The position numbers and the translations under genes are program-made. From Neolewinella lacunae (GTDB taxonomy: Bacteria; Bacteroidota; Bacteroidia; Chitinophagales; Saprospiraceae), in assembly GCF_014349155.1 (NCBI RefSeq), contig NZ_JACSIT010000106.1, positions 1 through 64,000 on the forward strand: DNA of 64,000 nucleotides, in the 5' to 3' direction. Shown here one piece after another: positions 33,976 to 43,202 of the stretch. The notes under the pieces were generated by a model. The model did not search any database. It was not told where the DNA came from and worked only from the letters and a program-made list of their open reading frames with translations. Numbering within the stretch: the first letter of the stretch is position 1; every line of letters starts with the position of its first letter.

Positions 33976-35316
33976 ATGGCACGTAAAATCATCTTCGCCG
34001 TCCTCGGCCTCATCATCCTCGGCATCATCGGGGCGGCCATCTTTGGCGGTAAAAAAGAAACGGGCACGCGCGTCTTCACCTCCGAAGCCAAAGCCCGCAC
34101 CATCCAGGAAATCGTTTCCGCCAGCGGAAAAATTTTCCCGCAGACGGAGGTCAAAATCAGTTCCGACGTCTCCGGTGAGGTAGTGGAACTGTACGTGGAG
34201 GAAGGCGACAGCGTCAAGGCCGGTCAGCTGCTGGCCAAGATCGACGCCGATGCCTTCCAGAGCCAGGTGGCCCGGGGGATGGCTGGCGTGAACAGCAGCA
34301 AAGCCCAGCTGGCCAACTCCCGCGCTCAGATCCAGAGCCTGGAAGCCCAGAAGGCCCAGATCGAGGCCCAACTCATCAACGCCAAGGAGATATACAACCG
34401 CAATAAGGCCCTCGCGGCCGACGGTGTAGTGAGCCAGGCCGACCTCGAAACCAGCCAAGCTAGTTTACGCGCCCTCGAAGCCAACCTCCGCGCCGCCGAA
34501 AGCAACATTCAAGGTGCCAAAGAATCCGCCCGCGCCGCCCAGTTCGGCGTACAGTCTTCCGAAGCTACCCTCGATGAGTTGCGCACCAGCCTGCGCCGTG
34601 CCACCATCTACGCACCGATGGGAGGGGTTATCTCTTTGCTCAACGTAGAAGAAGGGGAACGCGTAGTAGGTACCATCCAAATGGCGGGTACCGAACTGAT
34701 GCGCATCGCCAACCTCAACGCCATGGAAGTGCGCGTGGAAGTGAGCGAAAACGACGTCCCGTCCGTGAAAATCGGCGACGTAGCCGAGGTGGAAGTGGAT
34801 GCCTACCTCAACCGCAAATTCATTGGCCGCGTCACCCAGATCGCCAACTCCAGCACCACCGCCGGTGTAGCCGATAACGTGCTCAACAGCGACCAGGTGA
34901 CCAACTTCGAGGTGCGCATCAGCATCGATCCCGAAAGCTACGCCGACCTCGTTGCCCAGGGCAATATCTACCCCTTCCGACCCGGAATGTCCGCCGGCGT
35001 AGACATCCTGACGAAAAGCTCCGACGGCGTGATCAGCGTCCCCATCGAATCGGTAACGACCCGCCAAAAGAAAACCGAGGAAGACCTCGGCACGGATGAA
35101 CTCGAGGAAGTAGTGTTCGTCGTCCAGGGCGATACCGTACGCCAGGTTGCCGTCACTACCGGCCTGCAGGATGCCAGCTTCATCGAGCTCAAGACCGGCG
35201 TAACACCCGGCGAGCAAGTGGTCGCCGGACCTTATTCTGAACTGAGCCGCAACCTGAAAAGCGGTGCTAAAGTCGTCGTAAAAGACAAAGAAACCTTCTA
35301 CGACGATAAGAACTAA
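33976..35316 (+). CDS. Periplasmic adaptor subunit (HlyD/MacA-type membrane fusion protein)
   Basis: 446 residues. An N-terminal membrane helix (IIFAVLGLIILGIIGAAIFG) is followed by a lipoyl half (GKIFPQTEVKISSDVSGEVVELYVEEGDSVKAGQLLAKID). Next is a long alpha-hairpin coiled coil (about 90-200), the second lipoyl half (ATIYAPMGGVISLLNVEEGERVVG), a beta-barrel and a membrane-proximal domain. The lay-out suits MacA-like adaptors of ABC exporters. The gene follows TolC by 93 bases, but no inner-membrane pump follows; the cluster stops at a repeat array. Confidence 0.92.
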   Translation: MARKIIFAVLGLIILGIIGAAIFGGKKETGTRVFTSEAKARTIQEIVSASGKIFPQTEVKISSDVSGEVVELYVEEGDSVKAGQLLAKIDADAFQSQVARGMAGVNSSKAQLANSRAQIQSLEAQKAQIEAQLINAKEIYNRNKALAADGVVSQADLETSQASLRALEANLRAAESNIQGAKESARAAQFGVQSSEATLDELRTSLRRATIYAPMGGVISLLNVEEGERVVGTIQMAGTELMRIANLNAMEVRVEVSENDVPSVKIGDVAEVEVDAYLNRKFIGRVTQIANSSTTAGVADNVLNSDQVTNFEVRISIDPESYADLVAQGNIYPFRPGMSAGVDILTKSSDGVISVPIESVTTRQKKTEEDLGTDELEEVVFVVQGDTVRQVAVTTGLQDASFIELKTGVTPGEQVVAGPYSELSRNLKSGAKVVVKDKETFYDDKN

Positions 35317-35318
35317 GC

Positions 35319-35562
35319 CCCAGGTATTGTCGCGGCTTCAGCCCGACCAACCAGACCGCAGATCCCAAGGTATTGTCGCGGCTTCAGCCCGACCCCTAAG
35401 ACCGCAGGTCCCAAGGTATTGTCGCGGCTTCAGCCCGACCCCCAAGACCGCGGGTCCCAAGGTATTGTTGCGGCTTCAGCCCGACCAAACAGACCGCGGG
35501 TCCCAAGGTATTGTCGCGGCTTCAGCCCGACCCCCAAGACCGCAGGTCGCCCAAGGCAAGGC
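35319..35562 (+). repeat. Tandem array of a 46-bp unit, five copies and a degenerate sixth
   Basis: Units recur exactly 46 bases apart (the GGTATTGT part at 35323, 35369, 35415, 35461, 35507). Each has CCCAAGGTATTGTCGCGGC, TTCAGCCCGACC and a variable AAGACCGC-GG part. A degraded sixth copy reaches 35580, almost to the end of holA. No unique spacers, so not CRISPR. Confidence 0.95.
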
Positions 35563-35584
35563 AGCAGCGTCAGCCCACCCCAGG

Positions 35585-36604
35585 CTACCCCAAGTGCATC
35601 ATCTTCCACACCAACTCCTTAAGCAATTCACTTTCCTGCTTACCGGCCAGGTTACTGTCTACGCCCTTACTCTTTAAGTCGTATTCTTTGAGCAGGGCGA
35701 AGACGCGCAGGATGCGGGAGCCCCCGAAGTTGCGGGCCGACTGCTGGTAGTCGGTCAGGAAAAAGTCGAAGCGCAGGCCCATGGCGGCCATGATGTCGGC
35801 CTTGGCAGTCTTCTTTTGCTGGAGCTCCAGCAGGCAAAAAACCTTGCTGAAGTAGTTGTAAAGGCTCCCCAGCACCATGGGTAGCGGGGCGGCTTTCGGG
35901 TTGCCGCGGAAATAATTGAGGATGCGGGTGGCCTTGACGATGTCGTGGTGGCCAATCGCTTTTTGCAGTTCGAAAACGTTGTAATCTTTACTGACCCCCA
36001 CCTGGTCTTCGACGATCTGGGTGCTCACTTTGGTGCCTGGGGCGAGGTTGATCAGGAGTTTATCCAGTTCGTTGCTGATTTTGCCCAGGCTGGTGCCGAG
36101 GAATTCGGCCAGCAAATTGGCGGCGGCGGGCTCGATGCTGTACTTGCGTTCTTTGAGGTAGGCTTCGATCCAGCCGGGGACCTTGTTCTCGTAGAGGGCT
36201 TTGGCTTCGAAAACGACGCCATTTTTCTTCAGCGCCTTGGCCAGGGCCAGGTTGCCGTTGAGCTTTTTGTGCTTGTGGCTGATGACCAGGATGGTCGTGG
36301 GTGAGGGCTTTTCAGCGTAGGCAACCAGGTCTTTGAGGCTGCGCATGTCCTGGGCTTCGCGGAGCAGCACGAGTTGGCGCTCGGCCATCATGGGGAAGCG
36401 GCGGGCGGCGTCGATGACGTGCAGGTACTCGGCGTCTTTGCCGTAAAGGATGGTCTCGTTAAAGGCCCGTTCGTGTTCCTGCAAGGCGTTGGCCCCGATG
36501 GCGGCTTCCAGCTGGTCGATGAAGTAGGCCTCCTCCCCGTGCAACAGGTAGAGCGGCGCAAACTCCTTGTTTTTGATGGCCTTGAGCAGGGGGGCAAATT
36601 CCAT
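35585..36604 (-). CDS. holA: DNA polymerase III delta subunit
   Basis: Clamp-loader subunit that opens the sliding clamp during replication. 339 residues from ATG 36604 (an ATG five codons upstream is less likely). Motifs of the family: FAPLYLLHGEEAYFIDQLEAAI near the N terminus, MMAERQLVLLREAQD, and the central NELDKLLINLAPGTKVSTQIVEDQVGVSKDYNVFELQKAIGHHD. The C-terminal helical collar ends LLKELVWKMMHLG. The Walker A lysine is absent, as usual for delta. It is convergent with the adaptor gene across the 46-bp array. Confidence 0.92.
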   Translation of the reverse strand: MEFAPLLKAIKNKEFAPLYLLHGEEAYFIDQLEAAIGANALQEHERAFNETILYGKDAEYLHVIDAARRFPMMAERQLVLLREAQDMRSLKDLVAYAEKPSPTTILVISHKHKKLNGNLALAKALKKNGVVFEAKALYENKVPGWIEAYLKERKYSIEPAAANLLAEFLGTSLGKISNELDKLLINLAPGTKVSTQIVEDQVGVSKDYNVFELQKAIGHHDIVKATRILNYFRGNPKAAPLPMVLGSLYNYFSKVFCLLELQQKKTAKADIMAAMGLRFDFFLTDYQQSARNFGGSRILRVFALLKEYDLKSKGVDSNLAGKQESELLKELVWKMMHLG

Positions 36605-36650
36605 GGCCGCAAGATACACCCTCGGGTGAATCCTTCCTATCCGTTGGAAG

Positions 36651-38246
36651 CTACGGCAAGGGAGTGGGCAATTCCTTGCGCTTGGTTCCCTTACCCTGCA
36701 CCTGCGTCAGCGCCCCTTCCTGGTCATTTCCTTTGGAATCATTTTCGGCGCTCACGTACATGTCTTGCTTCGCCATATTATCGGGCGCAACCATGCGGGC
36801 AATGAGGTCGGGCAAGGCGATGGTCGCAAAGCGGATGGCCTCGTCGGAAATGCCGTAGGGGATGAATATTTCGTCATTGTGCAGGATGCTGCCACAGCTG
36901 TAAACGACGTTGGGCACGTAGCCCTCTCGCTCGTCCTCCCGGGGGCTGAGTAAGGGCTCGGGTAGGCGTCCTAGTACGATGGTGGGGTCATCTAAATCGA
37001 GCAACATCGCCCCCAGGCAGTACTTCCGCATCGGCCCAACGCCGTGGGTAATGACCACCCAGCCGTGTTTCGTTTCGATCGGGGGGCCGCAGTTGCCAAT
37101 CTGGTAAAGCTGCCAGGTGAACTGCGGTTGACTCAGCAGAATGGCATCGTCCCAGACCTGCAGCCGATTGGTGCGGACGATGTAGTTGTTGATGCCGTCC
37201 ACCCGGCAAAGGACGTAGTAATGCCCATTGATTTTGCGCGGGAAAAGGGCGTGGTTTTTATTAATGGCGGCATCTCCGTAGATGGGGCGGATGGTGAATT
37301 CGTAAAAATCCGGCGTCTCGATCAGCATTGGCCGGATCTGTTGGCCATTGTAGGCCGTGTAAGTACCGTAATAGACCTTAGAACCGTCATCCCGCCGAAA
37401 TTGAAGAAAACGGGCGTCCTCAATGCCCTTCATTTCAAAGTCGATCATGGGGTGAAGCACCCGCTCGCTCAGGTCGGTATCCAGGCTGAAATGGACTTCG
37501 TAATACCGGTCGGCCACGGTCATGAGGTGGCTGAGGTCTTCGCGCTCCGTGCTGTCCTCCGGATAAGACCCGTAGAGGGCCCAGTACTGCTCAAAGAGCT
37601 CGCGGTGGTTGAAGTTGGCGGGTAGGGGATCGATGAGTCGACTCAGTAGGCTGGGGTCCAGGTGGGCCTCTTCCTGAATCCTCCGGGCAAAATCTTTTTT
37701 GTCGTAGTTGGCGTAGTGGATTGTTTCGGCCAGCCCGACAAAAGCACTCGGCTTTTCGCTGCGGGGCTCGTTCTGGGCGTTGAGGATGATATTGCGAAAG
37801 ACGATGGAAGAAATGTGTCCTTCACCGACGGCCCGCACGCTCATCACCAGGCGGATCTCCCCTTCTTGGAGGTCCGTCTGGTCAAGCGCCGGCACCAGGC
37901 TGGGATTGAAAAAGGCGGCCGATTCGATGCTGTATTCGTGGGTAAAAAAGGCCCCGATCAAAGATTTTTTCTCGTCGCTGGTGCGCTCCACCGCCGCCCT
38001 TTCGGCGGGGACGCGATCGAGGGCCGCATTGAGGTGGCGCAGGAAGACTTGGTTCAGGTTGCGGTGTCGGCCCGCGAAACCGCGCAGCGTGCGCATCAAT
38101 GCCTGGTGGGTTTCGTGATCGCTCATCTTTAAGACGCGGTGGATTAGCTCCGCAGCCCGCGCCTCCCCGGCCCAGAAAAAGCGACCAATGACCCGCGTGG
38201 GGTCTCCTTTGAGTTGTAATTGCTTTCGGTTTATGGCTGCCTGCAT
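36651..38246 (-). CDS. Glycoside hydrolase/phosphorylase family 130 protein
   Basis: GH130 enzymes phosphorolyse or hydrolyse beta-mannosides. 531 residues from ATG 38246; a GTG at 38255 overlapping the preceding stop is the alternative. The five-bladed propeller region lies in about 200-470: GSKVYYGTYTAYNGQQIRPML, HALFPRKINGHYYVLCRVDG with the family acid/base region, TKHGWVVITHGVGPMRKYCLGAMLLDLDDP and YVPNVVYSCGSI. The first ~180 residues are an added helical domain. Near the C terminus (511-516) a dispersed-repeat copy encodes ALTQVQ, after the folded part. It lies next to the glycosyltransferase gene, probably in one operon. Confidence 0.85.
   Translation of the reverse strand: MQAAINRKQLQLKGDPTRVIGRFFWAGEARAAELIHRVLKMSDHETHQALMRTLRGFAGRHRNLNQVFLRHLNAALDRVPAERAAVERTSDEKKSLIGAFFTHEYSIESAAFFNPSLVPALDQTDLQEGEIRLVMSVRAVGEGHISSIVFRNIILNAQNEPRSEKPSAFVGLAETIHYANYDKKDFARRIQEEAHLDPSLLSRLIDPLPANFNHRELFEQYWALYGSYPEDSTEREDLSHLMTVADRYYEVHFSLDTDLSERVLHPMIDFEMKGIEDARFLQFRRDDGSKVYYGTYTAYNGQQIRPMLIETPDFYEFTIRPIYGDAAINKNHALFPRKINGHYYVLCRVDGINNYIVRTNRLQVWDDAILLSQPQFTWQLYQIGNCGPPIETKHGWVVITHGVGPMRKYCLGAMLLDLDDPTIVLGRLPEPLLSPREDEREGYVPNVVYSCGSILHNDEIFIPYGISDEAIRFATIALPDLIARMVAPDNMAKQDMYVSAENDSKGNDQEGALTQVQGKGTKRKELPTPLP
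36697..36715 (-). repeat. Dispersed-repeat copy in the 3' end of the GH130 gene
   Basis: Centre TGAC: the coding strand reads GGCGCTGACGCAGGTGCA, identical over 18 bases to the copy at 53151-53168. Reads ALTQVQ. Confidence 0.8.
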
Positions 38247-38251
38247 AGGGG

Positions 38252-40738
38252 TCACGAAGACTTTTTCAGGTAACGGGAGCCTTGCTGGCTTTGTTGGGTG
38301 GCCTGGGTGGTGGGAACCGCCTCCAATTTGAAGGCTGAACGGAGGTGATCACAGTCGGCCCGTAGGTAGTGTTGCAGCGCGGTGCTGGAAACGATGCCTT
38401 CTTGGCTTGGCTTTGCCGTTGGCTGGGGCGCGGGTTTTTTGGCCCAGCCGGGGGTAAATCCGTTGAGCATGCCGCGCAGTACTTCCTGCTTGTCTTCCCG
38501 GATTGCGGCCGGAGGCTGAACGGCCAGCGGGGCGATGGTGATCCGCGCGATGAGGTAAGCCAGCAGGCTCTCCGCGCCCTGGTTCTGATTTACATCGCTG
38601 GCGGTAAGGCCATCGTATGCCCCGCAAGTTTCCGGGTTGTAAAGCGGAAGCCCCAAATCATTACTCCCCACAAACCAAGCGTAGGCACGGCGCGCCAGCT
38701 CGGCGTCTTCCGGCCGTCCGTGGTAGCGGTGGGCTTCGGCGTAGAGCAGTACCTGGGTCATTGCCTCGATGGGCTGTTGGTCGAATTGGGGCAATGGCTC
38801 ACCGGGCAGGTAGGGGGCCGCACAACCAATGGGGCGCAGGCGGCCATTGACGAAGGTTTGCTTAGTGAGGAAGGCCGTACTCGCTTCGGCAACTTGGCGG
38901 ACCGCCGGATCATCGAAGATGCGTAAGGAGCGGTAAAGCGCCAGGGGCAAAATCCCGTTGTCGTACGTCAGGTAGCGCTCAAACCACTGCCAGGAGTGGC
39001 AGCTGCAATCTCCGTAGTGGGCCATGATCCGGGAGACGGCGCGGTCGAGCAAATCGCGCCGGTCTACATCATCGGGGGCGAAGGTCAGGTAATCGACCAA
39101 AGACAGAATGCCGTAGGCGAGGGCCCGTGGGCTGCGCAGACCATCCAGGTGGCCAATCGCTGCCCGGTAACTATCGAGGGCCAAGCGTTGGTGGTCTTGG
39201 CGGGGTGGATGGGCAATGCAACTGCCCAAACCCCACAGGGCCCGACCAAAGCTGTCTTCACTGCCGTGCTCCTCCAAAAATTGCCGCTGGTAATTCATGA
39301 AATTGCGGAAACTGCCGTCTTCGTGCTGGGCAGAAAGTAAATAAGCGAGGTAGCGGTCGGTGCAGGAAAGCAAAAACTGTCGGTCGGCCAGCGGTAGCGT
39401 TTTTTCCCGTAATGCCAGGGTAGTGAAAACGAGGGCGCGGCCGTTATCGTCCACACAGTAGCCTTCTTCCCGGAGGGGGGTGGCGTGTTTGGCGTGTTGC
39501 AATAGGCCGCAGTGGTCCGTCATCCGCCGTAGATGGTCCAGCCGCAAGGGGGCCAGGGGCGCGGCCGCAGGTGCAATGGACAGCTCTTCGAAAGCCAGGC
39601 GGGCATCGGCAAAAGCCCGCAGGTATTGGCCCCCAATTTCCCGCCAGCGCAGGTTCTTCCCGTAGGCAAAAGCGCGCTGGCGGATGTATTCCATGGCGCG
39701 GGGCTCGTGGAGGAGTTGATTGACTTCTTCCGCCAGCGCTGCGGAATCTCCAAAGGGGAAATACCGCCCCCGGCCATCGGCCAGCAGTTCGGTAGCGTAC
39801 CAGAACGGCGTGCTCACTACGGCCGCGCCAGCCCCCATCGCATACGCCAAGGTGCCACTGCAAATCTGGGCCTCATTGGGGTAGGGGATGACGTAGAGAT
39901 CGGTAGCCCGCAAGTACTCGAAGAGGGACTGCTCACTAGCAAAAGCACTGATCATCTCCACGTGCTCCGCTACGCCCAGCTCCTTCGCCAGCGCCTGTAG
40001 CCACTCCCGGTACGCTTCGCCGTCTTGGCGGACCACATTGGGGTGGGTTTTGCCTAAGACGACGTAGCGGACCCCGGGGTGTTCTTTGATGATGGCTGGC
40101 AGGGCGCGGATGACCGTTTCGATGCCCTTGCCCCGGCTGAGCAGGCCGAATGTGAACAGCACCCGTTGATCCGTCCAGCCGAATTGCTCGCGCAGTACTT
40201 CCCGTTTTGCCGTCCGGATTCCCGGGACGCCGTGCTCAATGACCTGGATGCGGTTTTCGGGGCAGTTGTAGACGTCTTGTAAAAACTGCTTAGCCATTTT
40301 AGACATTACCACCATTACCCCGGTCCGGGCGATGAGGCGGCGCATGACGCTCAATTGCCCTGCGCTGGGCACTTTCAGTACGGTATGACAAGTCACCAGA
40401 AGGGGAATCTTCAGGCGATCGGTAAGTTCCAGCAGATGGCTGCCGTCGGGGCCGCCGAAAATGCCGAACTCGTGTTGGACAATGAGCAGGGCGAAGCCCG
40501 AGGTATTCAGGTAGTTGGCCGTGGCGCGGTAGGCCACCACCTCTTCTTTGGGCAAGATGCAACCCACTTCGGAGGGGTATTCCAGGGCTTGCCCAGGTTC
40601 CTCGATGGCAATGATCTCCGCAAAATCGAGGAGGTGCTCTGCCGTCAGGTTGCAGCGTAGGGCCTGGGCCAATGATGCGGTAAAGGTGGCAATACCACAC
40701 GCCTTAGGTGGGTAATTGCCGAGGATCGCAATCTTCAT
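38252..40738 (-). CDS. GT4 glycosyltransferase fused to an (alpha/alpha) toroid domain
   Basis: 828 residues. Residues 1-380 are a GT-B transferase: ILGNYPPKACGIATFTASLAQAL at the N terminus, VLFTFGLLSRGKGIETVIRALP, then VIPYPNEAQICSGTLAYAMGAGAAVVSTPFWYATELLADGRG, the donor-binding EX7E-like part. Residues about 400-730 are helical with repeated LLSCTDRYLAYLLSAQHEDGSFRNF and HSWQWFERYLTYDNGILPLALYRSL, like (alpha/alpha)6 glycoside-processing folds. The joint (388-394) is APAAAPLAPL, encoded by a dispersed-repeat copy. With GH130 downstream, it may make and trim a mannose-containing glycan; this is inference. Confidence 0.83.
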   Translation of the reverse strand: MKIAILGNYPPKACGIATFTASLAQALRCNLTAEHLLDFAEIIAIEEPGQALEYPSEVGCILPKEEVVAYRATANYLNTSGFALLIVQHEFGIFGGPDGSHLLELTDRLKIPLLVTCHTVLKVPSAGQLSVMRRLIARTGVMVVMSKMAKQFLQDVYNCPENRIQVIEHGVPGIRTAKREVLREQFGWTDQRVLFTFGLLSRGKGIETVIRALPAIIKEHPGVRYVVLGKTHPNVVRQDGEAYREWLQALAKELGVAEHVEMISAFASEQSLFEYLRATDLYVIPYPNEAQICSGTLAYAMGAGAAVVSTPFWYATELLADGRGRYFPFGDSAALAEEVNQLLHEPRAMEYIRQRAFAYGKNLRWREIGGQYLRAFADARLAFEELSIAPAAAPLAPLRLDHLRRMTDHCGLLQHAKHATPLREEGYCVDDNGRALVFTTLALREKTLPLADRQFLLSCTDRYLAYLLSAQHEDGSFRNFMNYQRQFLEEHGSEDSFGRALWGLGSCIAHPPRQDHQRLALDSYRAAIGHLDGLRSPRALAYGILSLVDYLTFAPDDVDRRDLLDRAVSRIMAHYGDCSCHSWQWFERYLTYDNGILPLALYRSLRIFDDPAVRQVAEASTAFLTKQTFVNGRLRPIGCAAPYLPGEPLPQFDQQPIEAMTQVLLYAEAHRYHGRPEDAELARRAYAWFVGSNDLGLPLYNPETCGAYDGLTASDVNQNQGAESLLAYLIARITIAPLAVQPPAAIREDKQEVLRGMLNGFTPGWAKKPAPQPTAKPSQEGIVSSTALQHYLRADCDHLRSAFKLEAVPTTQATQQSQQGSRYLKKSS
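39557..39575 (+). repeat. Exact dispersed-repeat copy in the glycosyltransferase linker
   Basis: Exact GGGCGCGGCCGCAGGTGCA. On the coding strand it reads APAAAP, just between the transferase and the toroid domain. Confidence 0.9.
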
Positions 40739-41067
40739 AGTCGGTTTGGGTTAGGGGATAAAGCGCTAAAAAGTTAGTAGACCAACGCAGGAGAACAAAG
40801 CCGGTAGGCGGGCACCTTGTCCGCTAGGGAAAGCTGTTTTTTTTCTTATGGTGCGATGCAGTAGGGCGTGCTGGTACATACCAGGTTGCCTGCAAGGGCA
40901 GAAAAGAAGAAGGCCAACGATGTTCCTGAGCTGAGTTATTTTCAAAACCCGAGCCAGGGATGCCGTGTTCGGCGAAAGAGGGAATGCGGGGTATGAATTC
41001 AAGCACGGGTTCGCAGATGAAATTTGCGGGTTAAACCACGATTTTCATTGCTCCGTCACCAATCCTT

Positions 41068-41086
41068 TGCACCTGCGTCCGCGCCC
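41068..41086 (-). repeat. Single dispersed-repeat copy upstream of the helicase
   Basis: Centre GGAC. It lies in the 433-base gap between the divergent glycosyltransferase and helicase genes. A TATGTTTG motif (41124-41131), an exact -7 consensus, follows it. The rest of the gap shows nothing I recognise. Confidence 0.75.
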
Positions 41087-41171
41087 TGCCAGGTGTTGCC
41101 CTACCGATTTCCAAAATGAGCCCTATGTTTGATGGGCCAATCTGCCGCCTTAACCGTACCCTAATTATCCC

Positions 41172-43133
41172 GTGAACGATCAACAAAAAGCCGAACTGTC
41201 CCACCAACGCGACCTGGTAAAACTGGAGCGTGACGAAGAACGCCGCCTCCACCTGGAGGTGATCCAGGCCATGCCCCTGATCCAGCGCGTGGCCAAAGGC
41301 TACAGTTGGTACCCCCTGCAGGTGAGTGAGGCGAGCTACGGCATCGGCGGCCGGCCCGTGGTGGCCGTGACCCGCGAAGGCGAGGAGGCCCACCAGTTTC
41401 GCGCCGGCACTTCCGTCAATCTCTTCACCACCCAGCCCCACGCCAATGCGCCGCAGCGCAGCGGCGTGATCAAATTCGTTAAGAAAGGCCGCATGGAAAT
41501 CGTCCTTGGCGGTGAAGACCTGCCCGACTGGCTGGGGGCCGGCGGCGTAGGCGTAGACCTGATGTTTGACGAGCGGACTTACGTGGAGATGGACCGCGCC
41601 CTGCAAATTCTGGAGCAGGTCGAAGGCGGCCGCATTGCCGAGTTGCGCGACGTCATTATGGGTGCCCGCCCGGCCAGCTACCGCCCCGTTGCGGAGTCGG
41701 CCGTGGCCCACCTGGCCCACCTCAACCAGAGCCAGCGCGCTGCCGTAGCCCACCTGCTGGGGGCCGAGCACGTGGCCCTCATCCACGGCCCGCCCGGCAC
41801 CGGCAAGACCACTACGCTGGTAGCCGCCGTCGGGGAGCTGGTCAAAACCGAAGGCCGTGTCCTCTTCTGCACCCCCAGCAATTCTGCCGCCGACCTGGTC
41901 ACCATCCGCCTGGCCGCCAGCGGGCTCCACGTGGTGCGCACCGGTAACATCAGCCGCGTGGAAGACGAGGTAATGCGCCACACCCTCGACCTCCAGATCG
42001 CCAGCCACCCCGATACCCTCCAGGTCAAAAAACTCCGCCAGGAGGCCGCCGACCTCCGCAAGAAAGCCCACAAAGCGGGCGGTAAAGACAAGGGCCTGCT
42101 CTTCCGCGACGCCGGCCGCCTCAACAACTGGGCCCGCCAGCTCGAAGACCGTACGCTCGATCACCTCCTGGATACGGCCGAAGTCATCGTCTGCACCCTG
42201 GTAGGGGCCGCCACCTCGCTGCTCAACAACCACGAATTCAAAACCGTCATCATCGACGAAGCCGCCCAGGCCCTGGAACCCGCCACCTGGATCCCCATCC
42301 TGAAGGCGAACCGCGTGGTGTTGGCCGGCGACCCCTTCCAGCTGCCGCCCACCGTAAAAAGCCGGGATGCCGAACGCGGTGGCCTCAACATCACCCTGCT
42401 GGAAAAATGCCTGCCGCCGGTGCCGCAGTCGGCCACCCCCACATCGGGCAAGGGGAAAGCTGCGCAAGACAAAGTGCGCTTTCACCCCCGCGCCTTCGAA
42501 CACGCGCTGCTGGAAGTGCAGTACCGGATGAACGAACGCATCATGGGCTTCAGCAACGAGTACTTTTACGGCGGTCGCCTCCGGGCGGCGGAGTTGGTGG
42601 CGCAGCGGACCCTGCCCGGCATTCCCCACGCCGAGTCGGTGGTGTTCATCGATACGGCCGGTACGGGCTTCGAGGAAAAGCTGCACCCCCGCTTCCAGAG
42701 CCGCTACAATGACGGTGAACTCGACGTCTTGATCGAGCACCTGCTGGAACTGCACGGCAGCATCCCACCCGAAGACCTGTTGCCCACCGTGGCCATCATC
42801 ACTCCCTACCGCGAGCAGGCGGTACAGGCCGAAGACCGCCTGGAAAACGAAAGCCGCCTGGCGGGTATGCGCATCACCATCAACACCGTCGATGGCTTCC
42901 AGGGGCGGGAGCGGGACGTGGTTTACCTCTCGCTCGTGCGCTCCAACGAGCGCCAGGAAATTGGCTTTCTGGCGGACTACCGCCGCATGAACGTGGCCCT
43001 CACCCGCGCCAAAAAATACCTCATCGTGGTGGGCGATAGCGCGACCATCGGCCACGACGCCTTCTTCGCCGGCTTCCTGGAGTACGTAGAAAAGTACGGC
43101 CGCTACCAAACGGCCTGGGAGTTCATGCGCTAG
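41172..43133 (+). CDS. SF1B DNA/RNA helicase (UPF1/IGHMBP2-like)
   Basis: ATP-dependent helicase, 653 residues from GTG 41172 (no ATG nearby; the TATGTTTG promoter motif is 40 bases upstream). Motif I is GPPGTGKT near residue 206. Motif II is VIIDEAAQALEPA near 360, followed by motif III RVVLAGDPFQLPPT. Motifs IV-VI are in LLEVQYRMNERIMGF, INTVDGFQGRERDVVYLSLVRSN and RRMNVALTRAKKYLIVVGD. The N-terminal ~190 residues form the barrel and stalk of this subfamily. Members act on RNA or on DNA with 5'-to-3' polarity; the role in bacteria is not settled. Confidence 0.92.
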   Translation: MNDQQKAELSHQRDLVKLERDEERRLHLEVIQAMPLIQRVAKGYSWYPLQVSEASYGIGGRPVVAVTREGEEAHQFRAGTSVNLFTTQPHANAPQRSGVIKFVKKGRMEIVLGGEDLPDWLGAGGVGVDLMFDERTYVEMDRALQILEQVEGGRIAELRDVIMGARPASYRPVAESAVAHLAHLNQSQRAAVAHLLGAEHVALIHGPPGTGKTTTLVAAVGELVKTEGRVLFCTPSNSAADLVTIRLAASGLHVVRTGNISRVEDEVMRHTLDLQIASHPDTLQVKKLRQEAADLRKKAHKAGGKDKGLLFRDAGRLNNWARQLEDRTLDHLLDTAEVIVCTLVGAATSLLNNHEFKTVIIDEAAQALEPATWIPILKANRVVLAGDPFQLPPTVKSRDAERGGLNITLLEKCLPPVPQSATPTSGKGKAAQDKVRFHPRAFEHALLEVQYRMNERIMGFSNEYFYGGRLRAAELVAQRTLPGIPHAESVVFIDTAGTGFEEKLHPRFQSRYNDGELDVLIEHLLELHGSIPPEDLLPTVAIITPYREQAVQAEDRLENESRLAGMRITINTVDGFQGRERDVVYLSLVRSNERQEIGFLADYRRMNVALTRAKKYLIVVGDSATIGHDAFFAGFLEYVEKYGRYQTAWEFMR

Positions 43134-43145
43134 CCGGCAAAAGAA

Positions 43146-43183
43146 AAGCCCGCCACCGGAGCAGTTCCGGGGCGGGCTTCTTG
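43146..43183. terminator. Hairpin terminator between helicase and DUF805 genes
   Basis: AAGCCCGCC (43146-43154) with GGCGGGCTT (43171-43179) and an inner CCGGA/TTCCGG stem. T-tract CTTCTTGG follows; on the other strand TTTTCTTTTG follows. Confidence 0.8.
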
Positions 43184-43202
43184 GTTTGCGTTGCGGCTGG
43201 GA

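Noticed and set aside
35319-35580. 46-bp repeats as a CRISPR array
   Set aside because: Same reason: direct tandem units without spacers.
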